Source: JAADEM01 sp965371855
Lineage (GTDB): Bacteria; Bacteroidota; Bacteroidia; Bacteroidales; Marinilabiliaceae
Assembly: GCA_965371855.1 (NCBI GenBank)
Contig: CBDUZZ010000072.1
Span: 1-20,934, forward strand
DNA: 20,934 nucleotides
Reading direction: 5' to 3'
In this document: positions 1 to 7,702 of the stretch, one piece after another
Layout of the letters: every line of letters starts with the position of its first letter
Numbering within the stretch: position 1 is the stretch's first letter
Position numbers and translations under genes: made by a program
Notes under the pieces: model-generated
What the model saw: only the letters and a program-made list of their open reading frames with translations
What the model was told of the DNA's origin: nothing
Databases searched by the model: none

Positions 1-52
1 GTGGTGTGAGAGGTGCACCAGTGGGCTTTAGCTCACTGGCCATCTACTCGAT
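1..52 (+). ncRNA. 3' end of a group II intron (domain VI), 5' part outside the window
   Basis: The first bases fold as a typical group II intron domain VI. GAG (8-10) pairs with CTC (47-49) and AGGTG (11-15) pairs with CATCT (41-45), leaving A46 as the single bulged base, the expected branch-point adenosine. Above this, CCAGTGGGC (18-26) pairs with GCTCACTGG (31-39) around a TTTA loop. The string CTACTCGAT at 44-52 is familiar to me as the 3' end of bacterial group II introns, and the GTGGTGTGAG at the window start matches what usually follows domain V in them. The 3' splice site is placed after T52 (ends in AT, six bases past the branch A), give or take one base. Domain V and any reverse transcriptase would lie upstream, outside the window. 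The pairing is seen directly; the family assignment is from memory. Confidence 0.72.
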
Positions 53-81
53 TATCTTCTGGTCTTTTTCATTTCTCTTTT

Positions 82-113
82 TTGAATATCGAATATCAAA
101 CACCGATTAACGA
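82..113 (+). repeat. Left inverted-repeat arm of the IVS-like element
   Basis: This arm is made of a doubled GAATATC unit followed by a 7-base spacer and GATTAACGA. It pairs with 533-557 on the other side of the four-helix-bundle gene. It begins about 30 bases after the group II intron end. Confidence 0.75.
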
Positions 114-143
114 TTTTCGATTTATTTATGATTGAGAAAATAT

Positions 144-506
144 TTATGATTTTTGATTTTTCTGTGCAGTTTCAATACTTTTTACGAAAATTGAAATCAG
201 CTCATTGTTTTCTTTTTTTGCTTTAATTATTTTTTCTTCAGTTTTATACAATTTACTTCGGTGAATAATTTTCAGGCAAACATAAGTTTCTCGCAGTTCT
301 TTTAAAATTACTTTCATTTTATGAATGAAGTCCTTTTTAGATTCGGCACTTTGTGCTTCTCCGTAATTCAGTGACACTGATGTACCTGAACGCACCAATT
401 GTCCAGACAAATGGTTTCCGGCTTTTGAATTTGGCATTTCATTTACAATTTCAATTATCAAAACTGAAAATTCAATCAATCGTTCTTCTAAATCATATTT
501 ATTCAT
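144..506 (-). CDS. Four-helix-bundle protein, S23/IVP family
   Basis: The product is a 120-residue soluble, helical protein. It shows the family signature of a central segment with SGQLVRSGTSVSLNYGEAQ followed by SKKDFIHKMKVILKELRET and a charged C-terminal helix, matching the 23S rRNA intervening-sequence protein (four helix bundle, TIGR02436-type) in length and motif order. The bacteriophage Avd accessory protein of diversity-generating retroelements has the same fold, but no template or variable repeat is visible here. The protein is expected to bind nucleic acid through its basic surface; its cellular role is not established. The gene lies inside inverted repeats (82-113 and 533-557) and reads away from the downstream lipoprotein gene. 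The ATG at 506 is the natural start because the family usually begins just before such a DLEERLIEF helix. No strong ribosome binding site is seen. Confidence 0.85.
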   Translation of the reverse strand: MNKYDLEERLIEFSVLIIEIVNEMPNSKAGNHLSGQLVRSGTSVSLNYGEAQSAESKKDFIHKMKVILKELRETYVCLKIIHRSKLYKTEEKIIKAKKENNELISIFVKSIETAQKNQKS

Positions 507-532
507 ACTTAATCAACTTCTTAAATCATTAT

Positions 533-557
533 TCGTTAATCGATATTCGATATTCAA
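533..557 (-). repeat. Right inverted-repeat arm of the IVS-like element
   Basis: This is the exact reverse complement of 82-97 plus 105-113, without the 7-base spacer found in the left arm. It lies 27 bases upstream of the four-helix-bundle start codon, so it is also in that gene's 5' region. Confidence 0.75.
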
Positions 558-741
558 TTTGTTATTTTTTTCGTTTCTTGACTTGAAGATATCTCTACAA
601 TATAAGGTCTTTAAAGGTGTTTTCAAAACAACTGATTCAATAAAATATTGAGTGTGTGATTGTTTTATCCGGATATTGATTCAATCTTATTCGGTTACAT
701 TAAATTTTTGTATTTTGTGAAAAATATATAATTATAGTCTA

Positions 742-1995
742 ATGAAGAAAATTGATTTAAGAAATTTACTGTTTATTATTGTAAGTATTATGATTGTTGG
801 ATGTAACACATCTAAATCAAATAAAAATAAAAAAGATAAAGTACCTGTTGATTCGGGTGGTAAAGGAACCTATGCTTACGACAGGCAATTCCTGGGTAAG
901 TATCATGATATTATTGAGTTGAAAAATGGCGATGCTGCTGTTTTGATAGTTCCTGATTTCCAGGGACGGGTGATGACTTCTACTTGTGAAGGTGATAACG
1001 GTTTTAGTTTTGGATGGATAAATCATGACCTGATAGCTTCAGGAAAAACAGTTAAGCATATTAATGTGTTTGGAGGGGAAGAGCGTTTTTGGATAGGGCC
1101 GGAGGGAGGTCAGTACTCTATATATTTTGCCGAGGGAAAAGATTTTGTTTTTGAAAATTGGTTTGTCCCTGCATCTATTGATACAGAGCCGTTTCAGGTA
1201 GTTGATAAAAGTGAAACGACTGTGACCTTCAATAAAGATATGCACCTTGTTAATTATTCAGGAACACAATTTGATTTAAATATTGTCAGGAAAATTACTC
1301 TACTCACCAATGATGAGGTTATGACAAAACTTGGAGTAGACAATAAGAGTTTGTCTGTTGTGGCTTATGAGTCAGCTAACACAATGAAAAACAGAGGAGA
1401 TGAGGTGTGGAAAAAAGAGTCAGGCCTGCTTTCTATCTGGATGTTGAGTATGTTTAACCCGTCGCCTGATGTAACAATTGTTATTCCGGTTAAGGAGGGT
1501 GACGAATCTGAATCGGGGCAGATGGTCAATGATGATTACTTTGGGAAAATAAGCAGTGAAAGACTAAAAGTTGCTGATAATACGGTGTTTTTTAAAGGTG
1601 ATGGAAAGAGTAGAGGAAAGATTGGGATTCCTCCGTTAAGAGCTACACGTTATATGGGTAGTTACGATGCCGGCAGTAAAGTGCTAACAATTCTGGAGTG
1701 TGAACTGCCGGAAAATGAAACTGATTTTGTGAACTCTGCATGGAAGATACAGGACAACCCTTATGGTGGCGATGCATTGAATTCCTATAATGATGGCCCT
1801 ATGGAAGATGGTTCGCAAATGGGTCCTTTCTATGAGTTGGAGTCATCCTCTCCGGCATTAGTCCTAAAACCGGGAGCTGCTTATACTCATACTCAACGAA
1901 TCTACCACATTAAAGGAGATGAGAAGAGCCTTAATAAAGTGGCTGAGAAGATTTTAAATGTTTCGTTAAATGAGATAAAAACGGTATTCGATTAA
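742..1995 (+). CDS. Lipoprotein with galactose-mutarotase-like fold (probable DUF6786)
   Basis: The product has 417 residues and a lipoprotein signal peptide with the lipobox VGC at Cys21, so it is probably anchored in the outer membrane or faces the periplasm. After a short Ser/Lys-rich linker, the body resembles Bacteroidota proteins annotated as DUF6786, related to the beta-sandwich of galactose mutarotases. Recognisable parts are the PDFQGRVMTSTCEG segment near residue 70, the GGEERFWIGPEGG segment near residue 115, and a late segment with DGPMEDGSQMGPFYELESS. Members often sit beside glycan-utilisation loci; the reaction is not known to me and I do not assign one. The next gene encodes an ECF sigma factor on the same strand after a 107-base gap with its own promoter-like element, so this is likely a separate transcription unit. 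The ATG start gives an uninterrupted signal peptide and is well supported. Confidence 0.7.
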   Translation: MKKIDLRNLLFIIVSIMIVGCNTSKSNKNKKDKVPVDSGGKGTYAYDRQFLGKYHDIIELKNGDAAVLIVPDFQGRVMTSTCEGDNGFSFGWINHDLIASGKTVKHINVFGGEERFWIGPEGGQYSIYFAEGKDFVFENWFVPASIDTEPFQVVDKSETTVTFNKDMHLVNYSGTQFDLNIVRKITLLTNDEVMTKLGVDNKSLSVVAYESANTMKNRGDEVWKKESGLLSIWMLSMFNPSPDVTIVIPVKEGDESESGQMVNDDYFGKISSERLKVADNTVFFKGDGKSRGKIGIPPLRATRYMGSYDAGSKVLTILECELPENETDFVNSAWKIQDNPYGGDALNSYNDGPMEDGSQMGPFYELESSSPALVLKPGAAYTHTQRIYHIKGDEKSLNKVAEKILNVSLNEIKTVFD

Positions 1996-2072
1996 GCTGT
2001 TTCTGATGAAAAAAATAGTTATTTTCTAATTCGCGAATTACTAAATATTATGAAAAAGAGTTTTTATTTAAC

Positions 2073-2080
2073 TATATTTG
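2073..2080 (+). promoter_or_regulatory. Bacteroidota -7 promoter element (TATATTTG) for the sigma factor gene
   Basis: TATATTTG matches the TAnnTTTG -7 consensus of Bacteroidota housekeeping promoters. It lies 22 bases before the start codon of the ECF sigma gene, giving a very short leader. A convincing -33 TTTG element is not seen at the usual spacing, which lowers confidence. Confidence 0.4.
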
Positions 2081-2102
2081 GCAATTCTAAATAAGCTAAA
2101 CA

Positions 2103-2693
2103 TTGAACAAGCAGAAAGATATTACCGATGCTGAATTAGCTCATCGAATAAAATATGGTGAGAAGAAAGCCTATCAGAAGCTCTTTGATAGGTATGCTCC
2201 CAAAATTTATCAATTCTCACTATCGTATCTAAAAAATGAAGCAGATGCGGAAGAGTTAGTTCAGGATGTTTTTCTGAAAATTTGGGAAAAACGTGAAATA
2301 CTTGATGCATCCCAAAGCATTAAAGCCTATATTTTTAAAATAGCTGTTAACACAATTTATGATTTTATTCGGCGCAAGAATATTGAAAGTGCATTTAATG
2401 ATTTTGCTAAGGTTAATTTTAATAAAAGTTCTAATGAAACCTGGGATACTGTAATTTTTGAAGATATGCAGATATCTATAAACGAACTTATTGCCAAAAT
2501 GCCGGAGCAGCGCGGAAGAATTTTTCGCTTAAGTAAAACAAAAGGATTAACAAACGATGAAATTGCGCAAAAACTAAATCTCTCCAAACGAACCGTTGAA
2601 AATCAGTTGTACCGGGCCATTATCTTCCTTAAAGAGCATTTAAAAAATGAATCGGTGTTTGTCTTGCTTTTCTTTTATCTCTTTTTCAATTGA
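2103..2693 (+). CDS. ECF RNA polymerase sigma factor, Sus/Fec type
   Basis: This 196-residue protein has region 2 at about residues 24-92 (LFDRYAPKIYQFSLSYL, then ADAEELVQDVFLKIWEKRE) and region 4 at about 128-178, with the helix-turn-helix GLTNDEIAQKLNLSKRTVEN. It matches the Bacteroidota sigma-70 group that pairs with FecR-like anti-sigma factors and SusC receptors, including the short hydrophobic C-terminal tail (FVLLFFYLF). The start is TTG: it places the usual ELAHRIKYGEKKAYQKLF opening near residue 11, and no ATG lies in frame before the conserved part. No Shine-Dalgarno sequence is visible. It should direct RNA polymerase to the susC promoter when released by the anti-sigma factor encoded next. 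A terminator-like hairpin separates the two genes, so their expression may be uncoupled. Confidence 0.92.
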   Translation: MNKQKDITDAELAHRIKYGEKKAYQKLFDRYAPKIYQFSLSYLKNEADAEELVQDVFLKIWEKREILDASQSIKAYIFKIAVNTIYDFIRRKNIESAFNDFAKVNFNKSSNETWDTVIFEDMQISINELIAKMPEQRGRIFRLSKTKGLTNDEIAQKLNLSKRTVENQLYRAIIFLKEHLKNESVFVLLFFYLFFN

Positions 2694-2814
2694 GTTTTAT
2701 ACAAACTAATGAATTTGATATTTTTCTTAAGTTCATGAGTAATCTTTAACTTTCATTCGTATTAATAAATAGAAACCTTTTCTATTTCCATAGATTTAGT
2801 TTTTTTAATTAGTT

Positions 2815-2844
2815 AAAAACCGCTCCATGTAAAGGGCGGTTTTT
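2815..2844 (+). terminator. Intrinsic terminator after the ECF sigma gene
   Basis: AAAAACCGCTC (2815-2825) pairs with GGGCGGTTTTT (2834-2844) across an 8-base loop, with one G-T pair. The stem ends in a T-run, the classical shape of a rho-independent terminator, and its A-rich left side would also let it act from the other strand. It lies between the sigma and anti-sigma genes. Confidence 0.75.
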
Positions 2845-2937
2845 ATTTAAAAAAAATGACAGAAGTAAAAAAAAAGTTAATTTTAAGTGAGTATATTGAA
2901 CAGGTAACTCGTATTACTATAAAACAGAAGCAAAATA

Positions 2938-3960
2938 ATGCAAGAGAGAATAAAATATATTTTACAAGAAGGCAAATCGAAAAATGCTAAAGAATCAGAT
3001 ATACAAAAGATGTTTGCTCTTTTTCATCAGGCTGATAACGAATATGAATTGAAAAGCAATCTACTGGAAGAGTTGAATAATTCAAAAGTACCGGATACCC
3101 TTTCCAGCGATTTTACAAGAATCTTTGAAAAGCTTTGGGCAGTAATTGAAAAAAACAAAACAAAATCGAAATCAAAAATAAAATATCTAAGCATTTTCAG
3201 TAAAGTTGCAGCAGCAGTGATTATTGGTTTTTTTATTGGATTTTACATGATCTCAAAAAATACGTATCAAGAACCGGCAAGTTACGCATTTCACTCTCCA
3301 AATGGTTCGGTATCGGACATGGTTCTTCCCGATGGTTCAATCATTTTTTTGAATTCCGGTTCTACCTTAAAGTACAGTATTGATGGTAAAAAAGACATTC
3401 GCGAGGTTTCCCTAAACGGTGAAGCCTGGTTTGATGTAGCAAAAAACAAAGAGAAACCTTTTATTGTACATACCTCATCTTACGATGTAAATGTAACAGG
3501 CACCAAATTTAATGTTAAAGCATATAACTCCGACAACAAGATAATTACTACATTGGAGGAAGGAAAAGTAATCATTCAATCAACTGAGAGCTGTAGGCTT
3601 ACTGAGAATATTACCCTCAAAGCGGGAGAGCAAGTAGTTTTAGATAAAGATTCCAGGGAATTGACAATTAAAACAGTAAAAACAAAATGGTTTACCTCGT
3701 GGAAAGATAACAAACTCATTTTTGTAAATATGAACATGGATGAGTTTATTGTAATACTCGAACGAAAATACGGAGTTGATATTGAAATAGAAAACAAAGC
3801 TATTCTTGACCTTCATGTTGATTGTACCATTAAAAATGAATCGATTATAGAAATTCTTGAGGTCATTAAAAAGACATTGCCAGTAAATTATAAAATTGTA
3901 GGACAAAAAATAGTAATATCAATTAATAAAACTAAAAAAGGAAGGAGGAATAAGAAATAA
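2938..3960 (+). CDS. FecR-family anti-sigma factor
   Basis: The 340-residue protein has a cytoplasmic N-terminal part (1-85) for sigma binding, one membrane segment at about 89-107 (SKVAAAVIIGFFIGFYMI), a periplasmic FecR domain at about 125-222 (VLPDGSIIFLNSGSTLKY, LNGEAWFDVAKNKEKPFIV, VTGTKFNVKAY, LEEGKVII) and a C-terminal DUF4974 domain at about 259-330 (NKLIFVNMNMDEFIVILERK). This is the standard Bacteroidota architecture. In the Fec-type pathway the periplasmic part touches the STN domain of the SusC receptor and passes the signal through the membrane to the sigma factor. It follows its sigma gene by 244 bases and precedes susC by 113 bases. The ATG at 2938 is preceded by an A-rich stretch rather than a clear ribosome binding site. 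Confidence 0.93.
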   Translation: MQERIKYILQEGKSKNAKESDIQKMFALFHQADNEYELKSNLLEELNNSKVPDTLSSDFTRIFEKLWAVIEKNKTKSKSKIKYLSIFSKVAAAVIIGFFIGFYMISKNTYQEPASYAFHSPNGSVSDMVLPDGSIIFLNSGSTLKYSIDGKKDIREVSLNGEAWFDVAKNKEKPFIVHTSSYDVNVTGTKFNVKAYNSDNKIITTLEEGKVIIQSTESCRLTENITLKAGEQVVLDKDSRELTIKTVKTKWFTSWKDNKLIFVNMNMDEFIVILERKYGVDIEIENKAILDLHVDCTIKNESIIEILEVIKKTLPVNYKIVGQKIVISINKTKKGRRNKK

Positions 3961-3977
3961 ACTATAACTAAAAAAAC

Positions 3978-4014
3978 AAGCCGGAAGGTGCGGACACACC
4001 AACCAGCTTTTTTT
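3978..4014 (+). terminator. Terminator-like hairpin between anti-sigma gene and susC
   Basis: AAGCCGG (3978-3984) pairs with CCAGCTT (4003-4009) with one mismatch. Inside it GGTG (3987-3990) pairs with CACC (3997-4000). A T-run follows to 4014. This could terminate the anti-sigma transcript or attenuate read-through into susC. Confidence 0.6.
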
Positions 4015-4026
4015 GTTTCGAGAATT

Positions 4027-4044
4027 TAGGTGGAAAACCACCTA
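4027..4044 (+). promoter_or_regulatory. Perfect hairpin in the susC leader
   Basis: TAGGTGG (4027-4033) pairs exactly with CCACCTA (4038-4044) around an AAAA loop, 29 bases before the susC start codon. It is not followed by a T-run, so it is more likely an mRNA leader structure or stabiliser than a terminator. A role in translation control is inference. Confidence 0.45.
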
Positions 4045-4073
4045 TAGCATTATTAATCAAAACATACAAATTT

Positions 4074-7000
4074 ATGAAAAAAGATCGAATTAATTCGTTT
4101 CTGCATAGCAGAAATGTTAAAAAATTGTTATTAACCATGAAACTAATTATTGTACTATTAGTAGTAGGTTTAATGCAGGTTTCGGCAACGGTTTATTCTC
4201 AGGCCACTAAATTCAATCTTAGTGTCGATAATAAACAAATTGCAGAGGTACTCAAAGAGATTGAAGAATCAAGTAATTTCAGATTCTTTTACATTCGCGA
4301 ACAAGTTAATGTTGAACGGAGAGTCTCTGTTAAAGTTAACAATGCAACGGTTGAGCAGATACTTGACGAACTATTTACAGACGAAGGTATTAATTACCGG
4401 GTAATGGAAGATTACCTTATCTTGCTTAGTCCGGAAAATATATCTGCGGACAATGCAAAAATGTTGCAGCAACAAAAATCTATAACCGGTAAAGTAACCG
4501 ATGAAACCGGGCAGCCGCTACCGGGTGTTACTGTTTTTGTAAAAGGTACCACCAAAGGAACAGTTACCAATGCAGATGGCAATTATTCTATCTCATCACT
4601 ACCTGATGATGCTGTTTTGGTCTTTTCATTCATAGGGATGAAAACACTGGAAATAACAGTTGGTGAGCAAACTAATATCGACATAACAATGGAAGTTGAT
4701 ATTTCAAATGTTGACGAAGTTATTGTAACTGGTTATCAAACCATATCGAAAGAACGGGCAACAGGTTCTTATGTTCAGGTAAAGCAGAAAGATATGGAAT
4801 CGTTCTACGACTCCAATGTAAGCTCTTTACTTGAAGGTAAAGTGGCAGGTTTAAGTACTTATGGCGGAAAAATTGTTATCCGTGGTGTAAGCACATTTAA
4901 CGCAAACAGCAACCCTTTAATTGTTGTTGACGGACTCCCCTCTGAAGGACAAGGTCTTGACGACATAAACCCAAACGATATTGCTTCTATTACTGTACTT
5001 AAAGATGCAGCTGCATCTTCAATTTATGGTGTTCGTGCAGCTAATGGTGTAATTGTGGTAACAACAAAATTAGCTACTAAAGGTAAAACTACCGTTGATT
5101 TTTCTATGAATTATACCATGACTCCTGTAGATAATGAAGACTTTCGTAATATTTTAGCTACCGGTAATTATATCGATTATGAAACAAGTTATTTAAATAC
5201 CATACCATCATACGTTGCAGACCCGCTTGCTTATTTTGATGAACAAGACCAAAATAATCGGTGGTATAGTCCTGTTTATTATTTATACAGTGAGTTAGCA
5301 AGAGGCAATATGACAGAAGCTGAAGTTAATGCTTCTATTACAGAGTTAAAAGGCAGGGATGAATATCGCAAACAATATATTGAAAACGCTATACAAGATC
5401 AATTGCAACAGCAGTACAATTTATCTTTCCGTACAGCTACTGAAAAATCAAATATTGTATTATCGCTTAATGCGCTAACAAATAAATCTAGTCAAATCAA
5501 TAATAAATCAGAAACATATACTCTGTATTTCAAAAACAATCTTAAATTTTATGATTGGCTAAGTGTTGGTTATGGTTTAAATACTGTTATTAGTAAAAAC
5601 GAAAGCCCAGCAGGTAGGCTTAACGAAAGAGCCCAACCTTATGAACAATTAGTTGATGCCAATGGAAACCGTGTATATCGGGATTTAATTAACCAGACTT
5701 GGGCTGATAACATGAGAACACCTGAAAATATAGCTATGGGTTTGTATGATATGAAATACAACGCACTTGATGAGCTTGATGCAAACATGAATACAAATAC
5801 CTCAAATAATACCCGTATGTTTTTAAATGCAAACCTTAAATTCACTGATTATTTGTCTTATGATGTGATGTTTCAGTATAATTTTACAAACCGCACAACG
5901 AAAAGGTTTTATGACGAGGAGTCTTATCAAATGCGTAATAAGTTAAACCTCTTTGCTGAATTTACCCCGGCACCAGTACCTTGGTTAACAGATAGCTATG
6001 TATTTAATCTGCCAAAAGGAGGACAGTTACATAATTCGGCAACTAAGCAAAACAGCTATACCTTGAGAAACCAGATAAATTTCAATAAAGTTGTTAATAC
6101 AGACCATGCAATTACTGTATTAGCAGGTTTTGAGATAAACGAAACAAAATATGAAAGTCAACTGTCTGAAATATATGGATACGATGACCAAACATTAAAT
6201 GGCGTACATGCTATTGACTGGAGCCCAAGAATGATTGCAGGCGCTTTATTGCCTTCAGGCGTATTTTTTGTTTCGGCTCCTTTTGTTGAACGAAATGAGG
6301 TTGTAAACCGATATGTATCAATATATGCAAACGGTGGATATACCTATAAAGGAAAATATAGCGCTACAGCAAGTTTCCGTATTGACCAAACCAATCTGTT
6401 TGGTACTGATCCGGAATATCGTTATCGCCCGTTATGGTCGGTAGGTGCATCATGGTTATTGTCTAACGAAGATTTTATGACTGTAGATTGGATTAACTAT
6501 TTAAAACTACGTACTTCGTATGGTGTGGGTGGTAATGTTGATAAAACTACTTCGCCTTACCTTCTTGCTGGTTTGAGAAATTCGTTCAGTACAGGTAATC
6601 CAACAACAATTATTCATACACCGCCAAACCCATTTTTACGTTGGGAAAAAACAACGACCTATAACGTAGGTGTTGATTTTGCTATGTTTGGTAGTCGTTT
6701 ATCAGGTAGTGTTGAAGCATACTGGAAAAATAGTGAAGATTTATTAACAAATAAGAGCATGGATCCTTCGCTTGGTTTTACTACAGCTGTTGTAAACAAT
6801 GGTGCCATGACAAACAATGGTATTGAATTAAGCCTTAACTATACCTGGTTAAGTAATGCCGATTGGACTGTTAGTACAATGCTTACAGCTGCATATAATA
6901 AAAATATAGTTACAAAGGTCGATTATGATCCTAGTGTTGCCAACGATTTATTAGGCAGGGATGGTTACTATTTGCAGGGTGCAGCGTTTAGTTCATTATA

Positions 7001-7613
7001 TGCATACCAGTACGAAGGACTGGATGAAAACGGTGATCCTTTGGTACATGATATTATTGAAGATGCCGATGGGAATGATAAAGATACAATTATAGCTGAT
7101 GCTTATGTTCAAAATTACGAAGCACTTTTAAATATGGGACAAACAGAACCTAAATGGGTAGGTTCTTTCCAGCCGGTTGTTCGATATAAAGGTTTTGAAT
7201 TAAGTGCCTTATTAACATTCTATACAGGCAATGTAATGCGTGATAATGTAACAGGATTATACAGAAACTTGAAGGGGGGGTATGTTCATGGTGATTTAGT
7301 AAATGCATGGACATCTACAAACACAAATACGGATATACCGCGTATGGCATCTCAAAATCCAAGTGATGGATACAGGAATCAAAACTGGAGATATGCTAAT
7401 ACAAATATTGTTGATGCTTCTACGGTAAACCTTCGTAACATTGTCCTTTCGTACTCTTTACGTCCAGAATGGGCAAAAGTGGTTAAAGCGAGCATGGTTC
7501 GTGTTAATTTCCAAATAAACAATCCATGGTATTGGCAGGCAAGTTTACTGTCAAGCTATACCAAAAGGTCATTTTTACCTTTATATGTATTTGGTGTAAA
7601 TGTTAATTTTTAA
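4074..7613 (+). CDS. susC-like: SusC/RagA-family TonB-linked outer membrane transporter with STN domain
   Basis: The 1179-residue protein has an extended N-terminus and a signal peptide cleaved after about residue 43 (VSATVYSQ). Then come a secretin/TonB N-terminal STN domain (about 47-118), a carboxypeptidase-regulatory-like beta-sandwich (about 137-208, SITGKVTDETGQPLPGVTV), the DEVIVTGY segment at 214-221 that starts the plug, the plug with VIRGVSTFNANSNPLIVVDG, and the 22-stranded barrel ending in VFGVNVNF with a terminal Phe. It should import an oligomer across the outer membrane using TonB energy, with the SusD protein encoded next as lid. The STN domain is the part that signals to the FecR-like anti-sigma factor. 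The SusD gene follows after 89 bases. A run of seven G at 7274-7280 (codons 1067-1069) is unusual in this AT-rich gene. The substrate cannot be read from the sequence. Confidence 0.95.
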   Translation: MKKDRINSFLHSRNVKKLLLTMKLIIVLLVVGLMQVSATVYSQATKFNLSVDNKQIAEVLKEIEESSNFRFFYIREQVNVERRVSVKVNNATVEQILDELFTDEGINYRVMEDYLILLSPENISADNAKMLQQQKSITGKVTDETGQPLPGVTVFVKGTTKGTVTNADGNYSISSLPDDAVLVFSFIGMKTLEITVGEQTNIDITMEVDISNVDEVIVTGYQTISKERATGSYVQVKQKDMESFYDSNVSSLLEGKVAGLSTYGGKIVIRGVSTFNANSNPLIVVDGLPSEGQGLDDINPNDIASITVLKDAAASSIYGVRAANGVIVVTTKLATKGKTTVDFSMNYTMTPVDNEDFRNILATGNYIDYETSYLNTIPSYVADPLAYFDEQDQNNRWYSPVYYLYSELARGNMTEAEVNASITELKGRDEYRKQYIENAIQDQLQQQYNLSFRTATEKSNIVLSLNALTNKSSQINNKSETYTLYFKNNLKFYDWLSVGYGLNTVISKNESPAGRLNERAQPYEQLVDANGNRVYRDLINQTWADNMRTPENIAMGLYDMKYNALDELDANMNTNTSNNTRMFLNANLKFTDYLSYDVMFQYNFTNRTTKRFYDEESYQMRNKLNLFAEFTPAPVPWLTDSYVFNLPKGGQLHNSATKQNSYTLRNQINFNKVVNTDHAITVLAGFEINETKYESQLSEIYGYDDQTLNGVHAIDWSPRMIAGALLPSGVFFVSAPFVERNEVVNRYVSIYANGGYTYKGKYSATASFRIDQTNLFGTDPEYRYRPLWSVGASWLLSNEDFMTVDWINYLKLRTSYGVGGNVDKTTSPYLLAGLRNSFSTGNPTTIIHTPPNPFLRWEKTTTYNVGVDFAMFGSRLSGSVEAYWKNSEDLLTNKSMDPSLGFTTAVVNNGAMTNNGIELSLNYTWLSNADWTVSTMLTAAYNKNIVTKVDYDPSVANDLLGRDGYYLQGAAFSSLYAYQYEGLDENGDPLVHDIIEDADGNDKDTIIADAYVQNYEALLNMGQTEPKWVGSFQPVVRYKGFELSALLTFYTGNVMRDNVTGLYRNLKGGYVHGDLVNAWTSTNTNTDIPRMASQNPSDGYRNQNWRYANTNIVDASTVNLRNIVLSYSLRPEWAKVVKASMVRVNFQINNPWYWQASLLSSYTKRSFLPLYVFGVNVNF

Positions 7614-7631
7614 TAAATAATTTTTATGTAG

Positions 7632-7651
7632 AGATGTACGGCCGTGCATCT
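7632..7651. repeat. REP-like palindrome between susC and susD
   Basis: AGATGTACGG (7632-7641) is followed at once by CCGTGCATCT (7642-7651), a palindrome with one G-T pair, preceded by TTATGTAG. It resembles the dispersed GTAGAGAcgCACGGCCGTG palindromes that I recall from several bacterial genomes. In the transcript it could form a hairpin that modulates the susC to susD ratio. The string TTATGTAGAGATG recurs at 19636-19648. Confidence 0.55.
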
Positions 7652-7702
7652 TAACGAGAAAACGGCTGGGCATAGCTACAAATCAATATAAAATATAAAC
7701 AG

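Larger units (their letters stand above)
82..557. mobile_element. IVS-like element: four-helix-bundle gene enclosed by inverted repeats
   Basis: A 16-base arm at 82-97 (TTGAATATCGAATATC) is the exact reverse complement of 542-557, and the next segment, 105-113 (GATTAACGA), is the exact reverse complement of 533-541. A transcript would form a 25-bp stem with one 7-base bulge (98-104), holding the small minus-strand gene at 144-506 in its loop. This is the architecture of the intervening sequences inserted in the 23S rRNA of Leptospira, Coxiella and others, where RNase III cuts the stem and the ORF encodes an S23-family protein. Here no rRNA sequence is nearby, so it is a standalone copy. Whether it moves is unknown; the label mobile element is an inference from the symmetry and a related sequence near 9183. 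Confidence 0.6.

Noticed and set aside
144..506. Avd component of a diversity-generating retroelement
   Set aside because: The fold family fits, but no reverse transcriptase, template repeat or variable repeat is visible in the window.
353..586. Plus-strand frame overlapping the four-helix-bundle gene
   Set aside because: It lies antisense to a recognisable gene and runs through the inverted repeat arm; composition is not protein-like.
618..630. TGTTTTCAAAACA palindrome as an operator upstream of the DUF6786 gene
   Set aside because: Short AT-rich palindromes are expected by chance here and no second copy was noticed.
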